Of a DNA stretch of 64,000 bases, positions 1-9,449 are shown one piece after another; the first letter of the stretch is position 1, and the number at the start of each line of letters is the position of its first letter. The notes under the pieces were generated by a model that made no database searches, was not told where the DNA came from, and saw nothing but the letters and a program-made list of their open reading frames with translations. This DNA comes from Hymenobacter telluris (lineage in GTDB: Bacteria; Bacteroidota; Bacteroidia; Cytophagales; Hymenobacteraceae), in contig NZ_JAFLQZ010000010.1 in assembly GCF_017313265.1 (NCBI RefSeq), positions 124,001 through 188,000 of the forward strand. Reading direction: 5' to 3'. The position numbers and the translations under genes are program-made.

Positions 1-19
1 CTAGCGCCTCCTGAACATG

Positions 20-56
20 AAACTCACCATTTCACAATTTCACCACCTCACCAATA
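20..56. repeat. Family D repeat fragment (octamer-based)
   Basis: A short C/T/A-rich stretch built from units of the form ACTCACCATTTCAC, the same unit seen in the arms of the palindromes at 1398-1515 and 54873-54980. Only one arm is visible, so the element may be a half copy or may continue left of the window. It lies about 105 bases upstream of the M16 peptidase start. Confidence 0.6.
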
Positions 57-162
57 AGTACCTTTGTTGTTCTTGGAAACCCAATTGCCTGGCTTAGTGG
101 TTATACACGACCGGGACTAGCAAGCCAAGACCCTACGTCCCCACGACCCCAAGTCCCCTTAC

Positions 163-1395
163 ATGTCTGATTACGACTTATACGAGTTGCCCAACGGTAT
201 TCGGGTGTTGCATAAGCAAGTGCTACACACCAAAATTGCCCACCTGGGTTTTCTGCTCGATATTGGCTCCCGCGACGAGAAGCCGGCCCAGCAGGGCTTG
301 GCGCACTTTTGGGAGCATATGGCCTTCAAAGGCACCGAAAAGCGCAAAAGCTTCCACATTCTCAACCGCCTCGAAACTGTGGGCGGCGAGCTGAACGCCT
401 ATACCACCAAGGAGAAAATCTGCTTCTACGCGTCCTTGCTCAGCACCCATTTCGAGCGGGCCTTCGAGCTACTCACCGACCTCACGTTCAACTCGGTGTT
501 CCCGGAAAAGGAAATCGAGAAGGAGCGCGGCGTGATTCTGGAGGAAATGGCCATGTACGAGGACGCACCCGAAGACGCCATTATCGACGATTTCGACGAC
601 GTGGTATTCGGGCAGCATTCCTTGGGGCACAACATTCTGGGCACACGGGAAAGCGTCAGCAGCTTTCAGCAGCCGGATTTCCGGCAGTTCCTGACCGAGA
701 ATATCCGCACCGACCGGCTGGTGTTCAGCTCGGTGAGCAACCTGCCGTTCAAGGAAGTGAAGCGCCTCGCCGACAAGTTTCTGGCGCCGCTGCCGGCGCG
801 GCTCGGAGTGCGGCCCCGCACGGCTTTCAGCGGCCATCAGCGCCTCGACAAGCTGGAACGCAAGCCTATTTCGCAGGCGCACTGCCTGATTGGCGGGCCC
901 GCCTACGCCATCAACGACCCGCGCCGGATTCCGTTTTTCATGCTCAGCAACATCCTGGGTGGCCCCGGCATGAACTCGCGCCTCAACCTGGGCATCCGCG
1001 AGAAATACGGCCTCGTGTACACCATCGACGCCACCTACTCGCCCTACACCGATACGGGCCTGTTCGGGGTGTATTTCGGCACCGAGAAAAAGCAGGTAAA
1101 CCGGACGCTGGCCTTGGTGCAGAAGGAGCTGAAGCGCCTACGCGAGCAGGCCCTGGGTACCGCGCAGCTGCACACTTCCAAAGAGCAGCTGATGGGCCAG
1201 ATGGCCATGGCCGAGGAAAGCAACGGCGGCATGATGCAGCTGCTGGCCAAAAGCACCCTCGACATCGGCCGGGTGGAATCCATCAACGAAATCTTCGATA
1301 GGGTGCGCGCCGTCACAGCCTCCGAGCTTCTGGACCTCGCCAACGACATCTTCCGCGACGACAACCTGAGCGTATTGCAATACGTGCCGGAATAA
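163..1395 (+). CDS. M16 family zinc metallopeptidase
   Basis: A 410-residue insulinase/processing-peptidase type protease (pitrilysin clan), about the usual length for single-unit bacterial M16 proteins. The inverted zinc motif HxxEH is present as HFWEH (H48, E51, H52), with a downstream glutamate-rich stretch (LEEMAMYEDAP) where the third zinc ligand of the family lies. The C-terminal half (GGPAYAI, GGPGMNSRLN, REKYGLVYTI) matches the partner domain that closes over the substrate. No clear signal peptide is seen, so a cytoplasmic role in peptide degradation is likely. The stop codon is followed after two bases by a palindromic repeat. The start follows a C-rich leader with an 11-base match to the leader of the pspA-like gene at 34938. 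Confidence 0.95.
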   Translation: MSDYDLYELPNGIRVLHKQVLHTKIAHLGFLLDIGSRDEKPAQQGLAHFWEHMAFKGTEKRKSFHILNRLETVGGELNAYTTKEKICFYASLLSTHFERAFELLTDLTFNSVFPEKEIEKERGVILEEMAMYEDAPEDAIIDDFDDVVFGQHSLGHNILGTRESVSSFQQPDFRQFLTENIRTDRLVFSSVSNLPFKEVKRLADKFLAPLPARLGVRPRTAFSGHQRLDKLERKPISQAHCLIGGPAYAINDPRRIPFFMLSNILGGPGMNSRLNLGIREKYGLVYTIDATYSPYTDTGLFGVYFGTEKKQVNRTLALVQKELKRLREQALGTAQLHTSKEQLMGQMAMAEESNGGMMQLLAKSTLDIGRVESINEIFDRVRAVTASELLDLANDIFRDDNLSVLQYVPE

Positions 1396-1397
1396 GT

Positions 1398-1515
1398 GGT
1401 GAGTTGGTGAAGTAGTGAAATGGTGAGTTTGACGTGCTCTTTTACCGACTGCCCGTATTGTATAAGTCACGCAACAGGAGAAAAACTCACCATTTCACCA
1501 CCTCACTATCTCACC
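1398..1515. repeat. Family D palindrome between M16 peptidase and SRA gene
   Basis: Two 33-base inverted arms (1398-1430 and 1483-1515) match at about 29 of 33 positions. Each arm is made of tandem octamers of the form GGTGANNT. The left arm starts two bases after the peptidase stop codon. The right arm ends four bases before the ATG of the SRA gene, leaving no room for an ordinary ribosome-binding site outside the repeat. Similar sequences occur at 20-56 and 54873-54980. Confidence 0.85.
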
Positions 1516-1519
1516 TTTC

Positions 1520-1963
1520 ATGCGCGTTTTCGGCCACGTAGGCACCTACCGCCCCGGTGATTTATTTGCGAATCGGCTGGAGTTGAGCTTAACGGGGTTG
1601 CACAAGCCACGCCGGGCCGGCGTTAGTGGCACCCAAGCCGAAGGGGCCGACTCCATTGTACTGGCCGGTGCCTACGAAGATGATGCGTTCAGTGAAGACG
1701 AAATTATTTACTCGGGCAGTGGCGGGCGCGACTTGCAAAGCGGCAGGCAAGTAACCGACCAGGAAATGACCGGCCGCAACTTGGCCCTGCGCCGCAGCCA
1801 GGAAACCGGCCAGCCCGTGCGGGTTTTCCAACGCGTAGCGCACGAGGAGGGCGAGAAGTTTCGCTACGAAGGGCTCTACCGCGTAATCAGCCATGAGTTT
1901 GTGAGGGGCAAAGCCGGCTATCAGGTTTTCTTGTTCAGGCTGGTACCGGACCTCACCCCCTAG
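1520..1963 (+). CDS. Stand-alone SRA (YDG/SAD) domain protein
   Basis: The 147 residues are nearly all one SRA domain: FGHVGTYRPGDLFANR, then SGTQAEGADSIVLAG, then DEIIYSGSGGRD, the conserved core of this base-flipping fold. Eukaryotic SRA domains read 5-methylcytosine. Bacterial ones are usually fused to nucleases such as HNH in modification-dependent restriction enzymes. No nuclease domain is visible here and none is encoded next door. The last residues (DLTP) and the stop codon are donated by palindrome 1948-2083, and a different palindrome ends just before the start codon, so the gene sits like a cassette between two repeats. Binding of modified DNA is inferred from the family only. Confidence 0.88.
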   Translation: MRVFGHVGTYRPGDLFANRLELSLTGLHKPRRAGVSGTQAEGADSIVLAGAYEDDAFSEDEIIYSGSGGRDLQSGRQVTDQEMTGRNLALRRSQETGQPVRVFQRVAHEEGEKFRYEGLYRVISHEFVRGKAGYQVFLFRLVPDLTP

Positions 1964-2083
1964 CCCCCTCTCCGAAAGAGAGGGGGAACTAGTTTTTAGA
2001 CTCTAATTCTATGTACCGCTAGTTCTAGAAAACTAGCAGCTAGTTCCCCCTCTCTTTTAGAGAGGGGGCTAGGGGGTGAGGTC
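1948..2083. repeat. Family A palindrome, copy A1 (REPIN-like)
   Basis: A 136-base element of two inverted halves. Each half has a tail (GGACCTCACCCCCTAG) and a small hairpin (CCCCCTCTC paired with GAGAGGGGG across 5 bases), ending in AACTAG. Two hairpins in head-to-head orientation is the architecture of a REPIN. The left half overlaps the 3' end of the SRA gene and supplies its stop. The same subfamily occurs inside the AAA ATPase gene at 43362-43517. Confidence 0.9.
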
Positions 2084-2105
2084 CACGCCTGCTTACTTTT
2101 GCCTG

Positions 2106-2750
2106 ATGTCCGACGACGAAACCCAACGCTACGCCGACCAGCACACCAGCCCGGAGCCACCATTGCTGGCGCAACTCAACCGCGAAACGCACGTGCAAAT
2201 GCTGTACGCCCGCATGCTGTCGGGGCACGCGCAGGGGCGGTTGCTGAGCATGATTAGCCACATGGTACGGCCCCGGCGCGTACTAGAGCTGGGCACCTTC
2301 ACGGGCTACGCGGCGCTGTGCCTGGCGGAGGGCTTGGCCCCCGGTGGCGAATTGCACACTGTTGAGTTTAACCCCGAATTGGAAACCCGAATCCGGCGCT
2401 ACATAGCAGCGGCGGGCCTGGAAGAAAAACTGCATCTGCACATCGGGGCGGCAGCGGCGGTAGTGCCTACACTAGGCGGAATGTGGGATTTGGTGTTCAT
2501 CGACGCCGATAAAATCAACAACGACACGTATTACGAGCTGGTGCTGCCGCAGGTGAGAGCAGGAGGGTTCGTGCTCATCGACAATGTACTTTGGGGAGGT
2601 AAAGTCTTAAGCTCCCACCCCCTAAAACCTTCCGATAAAGATACCCGCGCCGTCCGCGCCTTCAACGACAAAGTGCAGGCCGACCCACGAGTGGAAAACG
2701 TGTTTTTGCCCCTGCGCGACGGTTTGCTGCTGGTGCGCAAGCTGGGCTGA
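2106..2750 (+). CDS. Class I SAM-dependent O-methyltransferase
   Basis: A protein of about 214 residues in the catechol/caffeoyl-CoA O-methyltransferase family. The SAM-binding glycine loop VLELGTFTGYAALCLAEG, the acidic strand LVFIDADKINNDTYYE (metal and substrate region) and LIDNVLWGGKV are all present. It transfers a methyl group from SAM to a hydroxyl on a small molecule that cannot be named from sequence. An in-frame start exists at 2076, but it lies inside palindrome A1, so the ATG at 2106 is preferred. A TACTTTTG box (2094-2101) lies immediately upstream. If that is the promoter, the transcript would have almost no leader. Confidence 0.92.
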   Translation: MSDDETQRYADQHTSPEPPLLAQLNRETHVQMLYARMLSGHAQGRLLSMISHMVRPRRVLELGTFTGYAALCLAEGLAPGGELHTVEFNPELETRIRRYIAAAGLEEKLHLHIGAAAAVVPTLGGMWDLVFIDADKINNDTYYELVLPQVRAGGFVLIDNVLWGGKVLSSHPLKPSDKDTRAVRAFNDKVQADPRVENVFLPLRDGLLLVRKLG

Positions 2751-2929
2751 ATGGTCCTGTAGCCTATTAAAATAGGGTCTTGGCCTTACCGTAGCGGCAG
2801 CCCCGGCCTACCGGCGCGCGTCCATGCTGCAACTCCTGCAACTTAAAAAATGGCGTAATCTGCCCCCAACGAATTAAACGTTCGGGGCGCGTTTGCGTCT
2901 ATGCCTGAGCGAACCTCTATTTCTTACTG

Positions 2930-5869
2930 ATGCATCAACGATTTTTACTATTTTTTTTCCTGCTTATCACGAGTAGCGGGGTTGCGCGGGCGCAGCAGAC
3001 CAGCTCCATTAGCGGACGTATTCTGGACGGGGCCAACCAGTCGCCGCTGATTGGGGCCAACGTGCTGGTGCGCAGCTTGGCCGCCGATTCCACCAAGAAC
3101 GGCGCGGCGGCAGATACCGAGGGTAATTTCACGGTTTCCGGGCTGAAAACCGGGCGCTACGAACTAACGATTTCATTTTTGGGCTACCAAACGGTGAAGC
3201 GTCAACTCACGCTTACCAGCCAGCCGCTGGCCCTGGGCACCCTGCCGCTGAGCACGGGCGGCGTTACGCTGAAAGGCGTGGAAGTGGTGGGCAAAGCCGC
3301 GGCCGCCATCCAGAAAGGCGACACCTCGCAGTTCAATGCGGGTTCCTACAAAACCAACCCCGACGCCAACGCCCAGGACCTTATCACCAAAATGCCCGGC
3401 GTAACCGTGGACCCTACCACTGGCAAGGTGCAGGCGCAGGGCGAGCAGGTTCGGCGGGTGCTGGTGGATGGTAAGGAGTTTTTCGGCGACGACCCCGACG
3501 CGGTGCTCAAGAACATTCCGGCCGAAATTATCGACAAGATTCAGGTGTACGACCGGGCTTCCGACCAAGCGCAGTTCACTGGTTTCGATGATGGCAACCA
3601 GCAGAAAACCATCAACATTGTGACCAAGCCGCAGTTCCGCACCGGCAAGTTTGGGCGGGTGCTAGCTGGCTACGGCCCCAAGGACGACCGGTACCGGGTC
3701 AGCGGCAACATCAACTCATTCAAGGGCAAGGAGCGCATATCGTTGGTGGCCCAGAGCAACAACATCAACGAGCAGAACTTTGGGAGTGAAGACTTGCTGG
3801 GCGTGAGTGGCGGCGGAGGCCGCGGCGGCCGTGGCGGCGGGGGTGGCAATGCCGGCGACTTTTCGGTAGGCCAGTCGGGTGGGATTTCCACTACGCACGC
3901 GCTGGGTTTGAACTACTCCAACTCCTGGGGCAAAAACACCGACGTAACGAGCAGCTACTTCTTCAACCTCAGCGACAACACCGCCCGTACCAGTTTGCTG
4001 CGGCGCTACGTATCCCCCACCGACCGGCCCCTGGACCAGCGCTACAGTGAAAACTCGCTGGCGACCAGCCGCAACATCAACAACCGCTTCAACGTGCGCT
4101 TGGAGCACCGTTTCGATTCGGTGAACTCCATTATCTGGCAGCCGCGGCTGTCGGTGCAGCGCAACACCAGCAACAGCTTGCTCGACGGGCGCACGTATCA
4201 GGTGAGCGAGGGCGAGCCGGATTTCACGCAGGGCAGCAACAACAGCAGCTACCGCTCGGCCAACACCGGCATCAACGCCTCCAACCAGTTGCTGTACCGC
4301 CACCGGTTTGCCAAGCGCGGACGCACGTTTTCGCTCGGCCTGAACACCAACTACAACACCCGCGACGGCGACAACACCTTGCTTTCCAGCACGGTATCCA
4401 CCCGCGACTCGGTGACTAACACCAACACACTCAACCAGTTTTCCAAGCTCGACCAAACCGGCTGGGCCTGGAACGGCACCCTCAACTACACCGAGCCCCT
4501 CAGCCAGTTCAGCCAGTTGCAGGCCGAGTACCGGGTGTCGTACACGCCCAACGATTCCGACAAGCGCACCTACAACTACGCACCGGGCGAAGAAGCTTAC
4601 ACCATTCTCAACGACACGCTCAGCAGCGTGTTTCAGAGCAGCTACCTCACCAACGCTGGCGGCCTCACGTACCGCTACCAGAACAAGGAGCTGCAATGGA
4701 TGGTGGGTGCCTCGGTACAACACGCCCACTTGCGTAGCGACCAGGAATACCCGCGGGCCGCCCTTACGGAACGCTCGTTCCTGAACGTACTGCCCAACGC
4801 CATGCTGCGCTACAACTTTTCGCGGCAGCAGAACCTGCGCCTCAATTACCGCATGAACACCCAGTCGCCTAGCATCAACCAGTTGCAGGAAGTGGTGAAC
4901 AACTCCAATCCGTTGCAGCTCACCACCGGCAACCCCAACCTGCGCCAGTCCAACCAGCACAGCCTGAATATTCGCTATTCGTCGGCGGTGCCCGAAAAGT
5001 CCACCTCGTTCTTTGTGGCCCTGAATGGCTCGCTCACCGACCAGTACATCACCAACAGCACCATTTACGCCACCAACGAGCCCATTGAAGTAGGCGGCGT
5101 GGTAATTCCGGTGGGCGGCCAGCTGACGCGGCCCGTGAACCTGGACCAGCAATATTCGCTCCGCTCGTTTGCCAACTACAGCTTGCCGCTGGCCTTCATG
5201 AAGTCCAACCTCAACCTGAACGGCAACATCAGCTATTCGCAAACGCCCGGCCTGGTATTCGAGCAGTTGAACTACAGCCGCACCCCGTCTGGGGGCCTGG
5301 GCGTGGTGTTAAGCAGCAACATCAGCCCCGAGTTGGACTTCACTATTTCGTCGAATTCCAACCAGAACTACATCCGCAACACCTTGCAGCGGCAGCTCAA
5401 CCGCCAGTACTTCCGGCAGAACACCTCGTTGCGCCTGTCCTGGATTGTGGCCAAGGGCATTACGCTGCAATCCAACATCAACCATCAGTATTACAGCGGG
5501 TTGTCGGCGGGATACAACCAAACCACGCTGCTGTGGAATGCGTCGTTGGGCAAGAAGTTTATGGCCCGCCAGCAGGCCGAGCTGAAGCTGTACGCCTTCG
5601 ACCTGCTGGGCCGCAACAACAACATTCAGGTGAACACCACCGCGGCGTACACCGAGGATGTGCAAACCAATATCCTGCAACGCTACCTGATGCTGATGTT
5701 CACCTACAACATTCGGAGCTACAGCGGCAACAACCGCAACGGCGCCCTGCCCGAAGAAGCCCCAACCGAGCAGCGGCAGCGGCGCAACGGCGGCTTCCGG
5801 CCCGAAGGCGGCGGCTTCGACCGGCCCGGCGGGGGCGGTGGTTTTGGCCCGCCCGGTGGGGGTATGTAG
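2930..5869 (+). CDS. Outer-membrane beta-barrel protein, TonB-receptor-like, with carboxypeptidase-regulatory N-terminus
   Basis: A 979-residue protein with a signal peptide (MHQRFLLFFFLLITSSGVARAQ). A carboxypeptidase-regulatory-like domain follows at about residues 25-115 (ISGRILDGANQSPLIGANV), then a plug-like region (about 125-215, VDGKEFFGDDP) and a long barrel rich in Asn, Ser, Tyr and Arg. It belongs to the Bacteroidota outer membrane beta-barrel family related to TonB-dependent receptors. The tail (about residues 945-979) is rich in Gly, Pro and Arg, as is an internal stretch near residues 290-305 (GGGGRGGRGGGG). The substrate is unknown. The gene stands alone with a GC-rich hairpin after it. 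Confidence 0.9.
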   Translation: MHQRFLLFFFLLITSSGVARAQQTSSISGRILDGANQSPLIGANVLVRSLAADSTKNGAAADTEGNFTVSGLKTGRYELTISFLGYQTVKRQLTLTSQPLALGTLPLSTGGVTLKGVEVVGKAAAAIQKGDTSQFNAGSYKTNPDANAQDLITKMPGVTVDPTTGKVQAQGEQVRRVLVDGKEFFGDDPDAVLKNIPAEIIDKIQVYDRASDQAQFTGFDDGNQQKTINIVTKPQFRTGKFGRVLAGYGPKDDRYRVSGNINSFKGKERISLVAQSNNINEQNFGSEDLLGVSGGGGRGGRGGGGGNAGDFSVGQSGGISTTHALGLNYSNSWGKNTDVTSSYFFNLSDNTARTSLLRRYVSPTDRPLDQRYSENSLATSRNINNRFNVRLEHRFDSVNSIIWQPRLSVQRNTSNSLLDGRTYQVSEGEPDFTQGSNNSSYRSANTGINASNQLLYRHRFAKRGRTFSLGLNTNYNTRDGDNTLLSSTVSTRDSVTNTNTLNQFSKLDQTGWAWNGTLNYTEPLSQFSQLQAEYRVSYTPNDSDKRTYNYAPGEEAYTILNDTLSSVFQSSYLTNAGGLTYRYQNKELQWMVGASVQHAHLRSDQEYPRAALTERSFLNVLPNAMLRYNFSRQQNLRLNYRMNTQSPSINQLQEVVNNSNPLQLTTGNPNLRQSNQHSLNIRYSSAVPEKSTSFFVALNGSLTDQYITNSTIYATNEPIEVGGVVIPVGGQLTRPVNLDQQYSLRSFANYSLPLAFMKSNLNLNGNISYSQTPGLVFEQLNYSRTPSGGLGVVLSSNISPELDFTISSNSNQNYIRNTLQRQLNRQYFRQNTSLRLSWIVAKGITLQSNINHQYYSGLSAGYNQTTLLWNASLGKKFMARQQAELKLYAFDLLGRNNNIQVNTTAAYTEDVQTNILQRYLMLMFTYNIRSYSGNNRNGALPEEAPTEQRQRRNGGFRPEGGGFDRPGGGGGFGPPGGGM

Positions 5870-5879
5870 TGCTTCTGGC

Positions 5880-5909
5880 AAGCGCCCGGCCTTAGTAGGC
5901 CGGGCGCTT
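5880..5909 (+). terminator. GC-rich hairpin downstream of the outer-membrane gene
   Basis: Perfect 12-base arms (AAGCGCCCGGCC and its complement) around a 6-base loop, eleven bases after the stop codon at 5869. The T run after it is weak, so termination is probable but not certain. Confidence 0.65.
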
Positions 5910-6032
5910 GTGGTTTACGGGAAAGGCCTTTTACCGTGGAATACTGCCATTTCCCCCATTTTTCGCCTACTTTGTAGCGTTGGAGCCTGGTGGGCAACCA
6001 TACCGCAGCCAGGGTTCCGCTCTTCCCTGACC

Positions 6033-8291
6033 ATGAAACAATTCTTTTTCACGCTCCTGTGCTGCTGGCCGCTGCTAGCCGATGCCCAGAGCGTACCGGT
6101 TCCGGCCGAGCTGGATTTTGCGGGCCTGCACCTGCGCTTAACCGATGGCGGGCGCAAAGCCGTGCAGCAGAAAGTGGATGCCTTGCGCAGTCATCCCAAT
6201 TCGTTTCAGGCGCGCGTCAACCTGGCCGATGCCTACTTCCCCATCATTGACAGGGTATTGCAGGAAGAAGCCGTGCCGCTGGATTTCCGCTACCTGGCCG
6301 TGCAGGAAAGCGGCTTGCAGGGCGAGGCCCAAAGCATTCATGATGCCGTAGGCTATTGGCAGTTCAAGCGCGAAACCGCGCAGGATTACGGTTTGCTCAT
6401 CAATGATGCCGTGGATGAGCGCAAGCACATTGTAGCCGCTACCCACGCCGCTGCCAAGTACCTGAAACGCAACAACAACACCCTGCACAACTGGGTGGAT
6501 GCCCTGCTGAGCTACAACCTGGGCGCGGGCGGCGTGAAATCCTACACTCTGCCCACTGATTTTGACGCCACGGAAATGGAGATTTCCGAGCGGACCCACC
6601 AGTACGTGCTGACCATGCTGGCGCACAAAGTGGCGTATGAGCCCGCCGTAGGCCACAACCCCAAGCCGCCGCTCACCTTCCAGGAGTTTCCGGCCCCGGC
6701 GGGCTTTACCCTAGTGAGCATTGCCCAAACCCTACAAACCGACGGCGCCGAAATGGCCCGCCACAACCGCTGGCTCCTTACTCCCACCATTCCGTCCGAT
6801 AAAATCTACACGATTATCGTACCGATAGTGGATGGTATTCAGCTCACGGCCATGGCGGCGCAGCAGAAGAACGCCACCGCGGGCCAGTTGCTCAACAAAC
6901 CCCAGACGGATCCGCAGAACGCCGATTACGTGCGCGTGAATGGCATTCGGGCGCTGGTAGCCTTGCCCGGCGACACCAAGGAAAGCCTGGCCAAGCGGGC
7001 AGGCCTGAAGGTGCGCAAGTTCATGCAGTTCAACGACCTGTTTGCCTTCGACAACATTGTGGTGGGGCAGCCCTACTTCGTGCAAAAGAAGCGCGACAAA
7101 GCGGCCGCCGAATACCACGTGGCGCAGCCCGGCGAGAGTGTGGCTATGGTGTCGCAGAAATATGGCATTCGGGCGAAGGCCATCTGGAGCAAGAACCGCA
7201 TGCCGCGCAACGAAGAGTTGCGGCCGGGCCGCGTGCTGTGGCTCCAGCATACCCGCCCCCGCGACGTGGCCATTGAATACGCCAATAGCACCGACACCAA
7301 CGCCCTGGCCGCCTTTGAACGGCCGGTTAACACCCCGGCTGCCCGGCCGCAGCCAGCTCCCGTGGCACCAGCTCCCAAAAAGGCTCGCCCCAACGAAGTA
7401 GAGCCGTACCGCGGCCAAACGGCTGGTGCCGCCCGCGTGCTGGAAGACGCTGTAGAAATACCTGACACGCTGGCTACCACGCAGGGCCTCGTCACGCAGC
7501 CCGACAGTGCCACCGATGCCACCACGGAAAACCTGAACGAGCTGCCGCCCGCGCCGGAGCCAGCCCCTAAGCCAGCTACGCCGCGTACCGTTTACGCCCC
7601 CCGCCCCGTTAAGAAAGACTCGGTAGCCTCAACCCCGGTAGCCGACGAGCCACTGACGCCGGAGGTAGCGGCTACCCCCTCCCCTGCTGCGCCAGTTAAA
7701 CCAGCTCCTAAGCCAGTAGCTACCACGCCGGCCGCGCCAAAACCAACGGTTCCCGTGGCGGCCAAACCGGCTGCACCGGCACCCGCCACTCCCGCTCCGG
7801 CCGTTACGAAGCCTGCGCCAGCCCCGTATGCAGTGCCGGTTAGCCGGGCCGAGGCCCTGCCGGCCAATGGGCTGCACATTGTGCAAGCCAAGGAAGGCCT
7901 GTATTCAGTGGCCCGCCTTTACGGCCTGCGCCCCGCCGACCTTATTGCGTGGAACAATCTGCCGGAAAACCCCTCGTTGCGCATCGGCCAGACGTTGCGC
8001 CTCACTGCACCAGCGGGCACTCCGGCGGCCGCCCCGGTTACTACGCCCAAACCGACTACAGTCGCCCCCGCTCCTAATGCGACGCCTAAACCAGCCGCTA
8101 CGGTTACTCCCGCTACGCCAGCACCGCAAGCGGCTTCTATCAGCTACACGGTAGGGGCCGGCGAGTCGATGTACGCCATTTCCAAGAAGTACGGCGTCAC
8201 CATCAAGCAGATTATGGAGTGGAACAACAAGCCCGATTTCAGCGTGCGGCCCGGCGAGGTCTTGGTTATTAAGCCCACCAAGCAGCCGTAG
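6033..8291 (+). CDS. Lytic transglycosylase with three LysM domains (MltD-like)
   Basis: The ATG at 6033 gives 752 residues opening with a signal peptide (MKQFFFTLLCCWPLLADAQ). The open frame extends upstream without coding signals. An SLT transglycosylase domain spans about residues 65-210, with catalytic glutamate E92 in LAVQESG and the later AAAKYLKRNNN and ALLSYNLGAGGV segments. Three LysM peptidoglycan-binding domains follow at about 360-403, 614-657 and 703-747, separated by long Pro/Ala-rich linkers. The enzyme would cleave the glycan strand of peptidoglycan in the periplasm. The domain order matches MltD-type proteins, although the linkers are unusually long. A TACTTTG sequence at 5968-5974 is a possible -7 box. 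Confidence 0.93.
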   Translation: MKQFFFTLLCCWPLLADAQSVPVPAELDFAGLHLRLTDGGRKAVQQKVDALRSHPNSFQARVNLADAYFPIIDRVLQEEAVPLDFRYLAVQESGLQGEAQSIHDAVGYWQFKRETAQDYGLLINDAVDERKHIVAATHAAAKYLKRNNNTLHNWVDALLSYNLGAGGVKSYTLPTDFDATEMEISERTHQYVLTMLAHKVAYEPAVGHNPKPPLTFQEFPAPAGFTLVSIAQTLQTDGAEMARHNRWLLTPTIPSDKIYTIIVPIVDGIQLTAMAAQQKNATAGQLLNKPQTDPQNADYVRVNGIRALVALPGDTKESLAKRAGLKVRKFMQFNDLFAFDNIVVGQPYFVQKKRDKAAAEYHVAQPGESVAMVSQKYGIRAKAIWSKNRMPRNEELRPGRVLWLQHTRPRDVAIEYANSTDTNALAAFERPVNTPAARPQPAPVAPAPKKARPNEVEPYRGQTAGAARVLEDAVEIPDTLATTQGLVTQPDSATDATTENLNELPPAPEPAPKPATPRTVYAPRPVKKDSVASTPVADEPLTPEVAATPSPAAPVKPAPKPVATTPAAPKPTVPVAAKPAAPAPATPAPAVTKPAPAPYAVPVSRAEALPANGLHIVQAKEGLYSVARLYGLRPADLIAWNNLPENPSLRIGQTLRLTAPAGTPAAAPVTTPKPTTVAPAPNATPKPAATVTPATPAPQAASISYTVGAGESMYAISKKYGVTIKQIMEWNNKPDFSVRPGEVLVIKPTKQP

Positions 8292-8310
8292 TACTTCGCA
8301 TATTTCTTCT

Positions 8311-8351
8311 AAAACAAAGAAGGCAGCCATTGTGGCTGCCTTCTTTGTTTT
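8311..8351. terminator. Bidirectional terminator between transglycosylase and desaturase genes
   Basis: A long perfect stem (AAAACAAAGAAGGCAGCC and complement) with A and T runs on both sides lies between two convergent genes, so it can terminate both transcripts. Confidence 0.92.
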
Positions 8352-8375
8352 AAAGTATTGTCTTATCTAAGATAC

Positions 8376-9449
8376 TTATGCCGCTAGTCGCTCGGCGGCC
8401 ACAGCTACTGGCACAATGCGTTGCGTCCGGGTCTTGAGCATGGTGATGATTTCGGCATCGGAGGCGTAACGGTTGCCCAGGTTTACAAAATGACGGGCCA
8501 GCAGGTCGTAGCGGCGGGTCATGAGGTAGGCGAAGATGTGCAGGAAGTGAATACCGTCGAACACAATGGCATCGTTCTGTGCGTACTGGTCCACGGTTTT
8601 CAGGAAGTGCGCGGGGTGTTCGGTCCAGTGCATGGCCGGCTTGAGGTGGTGGCTGATGTGGTAGCCGTCGTTCCAGCACTTGTGGTTGTACTTGGTGTTG
8701 ATGCACGTCACGCTGTTGGTGTAGCAGTTGCCAGGGTTGCGGGCGTCAATAAACGAGTGCTGGCTCCAGTTACCCAGCATCATCACTACCCGGGCCACCA
8801 CCACCGGCAGCACCAGCACCGCCAGCGTGGCCGGCAAATTCACGAAGACCAGCACCACGCACGCCACCAAGTACACCACTTCGCCGCGTAGCAACCGGTG
8901 CCGCAGCTTGGGCTTCTGGTTGCGGGTGAAATATTGAACCAGCCGCGGAATACCTACCAGAAAAAACCCTCCCAGATACCGCCCGAAGCTGGCCAATGAA
9001 TCGCGCTGGTAGTCCATGGTTGAGCTTTCGTCGCCTTCCAGGTTGTTCTCGGGATGGTGCATGCCCAAATGGTGCGTAAAGTAGGTTTCTGGCGTTTGCC
9101 CAAACAGCGGCCCAATCACCCACGGAATGTAGTGGTTGAGTTGGGCATACTTCTTTTTGAACAGGATGCGGTGGCTGGTGCAGTGCAGCATCAGCCCAAA
9201 CGGCCCTTTGAAGTAAAACGTGGTCAGGAACATGTACACGCCCAGCGCGCCCCACCACAGGCGGTTATCAAGGCCAGGCCAAAACAGCAGGGCCACCAGC
9301 GGCAGCAACGTGACGGATATTTCCAGAATCAAGCGCACAAACGGCAAATCACGCTTGTCCTGAATGAAGCGAAGTAGAAACCGCGAAGGATAGGAAAGCG
9401 CAGCAGATTCGGTGTACCCCGGGTCTGTGAGGGCGGCAAGGGTTTTCAT
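8376..9449 (-). CDS. Membrane fatty acid desaturase family protein
   Basis: A 357-residue integral membrane di-iron protein of the fatty acid desaturase/hydroxylase superfamily. The three histidine clusters are visible: HCTSH (residues 89-93), HHLGMHH (126-132) and HISHH (264-268). Hydrophobic segments lie near residues 38-58, 65-80, 155-170 and 188-228. It would oxidise an acyl chain or similar lipid using O2, and the exact substrate is not readable. It is transcribed alone and ends at a shared bidirectional terminator. The long upstream gap (9450-10179) must hold its promoter, but I could not pick out a convincing box. Confidence 0.9.
   Translation of the reverse strand: MKTLAALTDPGYTESAALSYPSRFLLRFIQDKRDLPFVRLILEISVTLLPLVALLFWPGLDNRLWWGALGVYMFLTTFYFKGPFGLMLHCTSHRILFKKKYAQLNHYIPWVIGPLFGQTPETYFTHHLGMHHPENNLEGDESSTMDYQRDSLASFGRYLGGFFLVGIPRLVQYFTRNQKPKLRHRLLRGEVVYLVACVVLVFVNLPATLAVLVLPVVVARVVMMLGNWSQHSFIDARNPGNCYTNSVTCINTKYNHKCWNDGYHISHHLKPAMHWTEHPAHFLKTVDQYAQNDAIVFDGIHFLHIFAYLMTRRYDLLARHFVNLGNRYASDAEIITMLKTRTQRIVPVAVAAERLAA

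Noticed and set aside
1398..1515. Possible CRISPR array from short repeated units
   Set aside because: Units are contiguous octamers without spacers and form a palindrome. No cas genes are in the window.
3716..5242. 508-codon minus-strand open frame
   Set aside because: Antisense to the outer-membrane barrel gene, no motifs, Val/Ala/Gly-biased translation typical of shadow frames.
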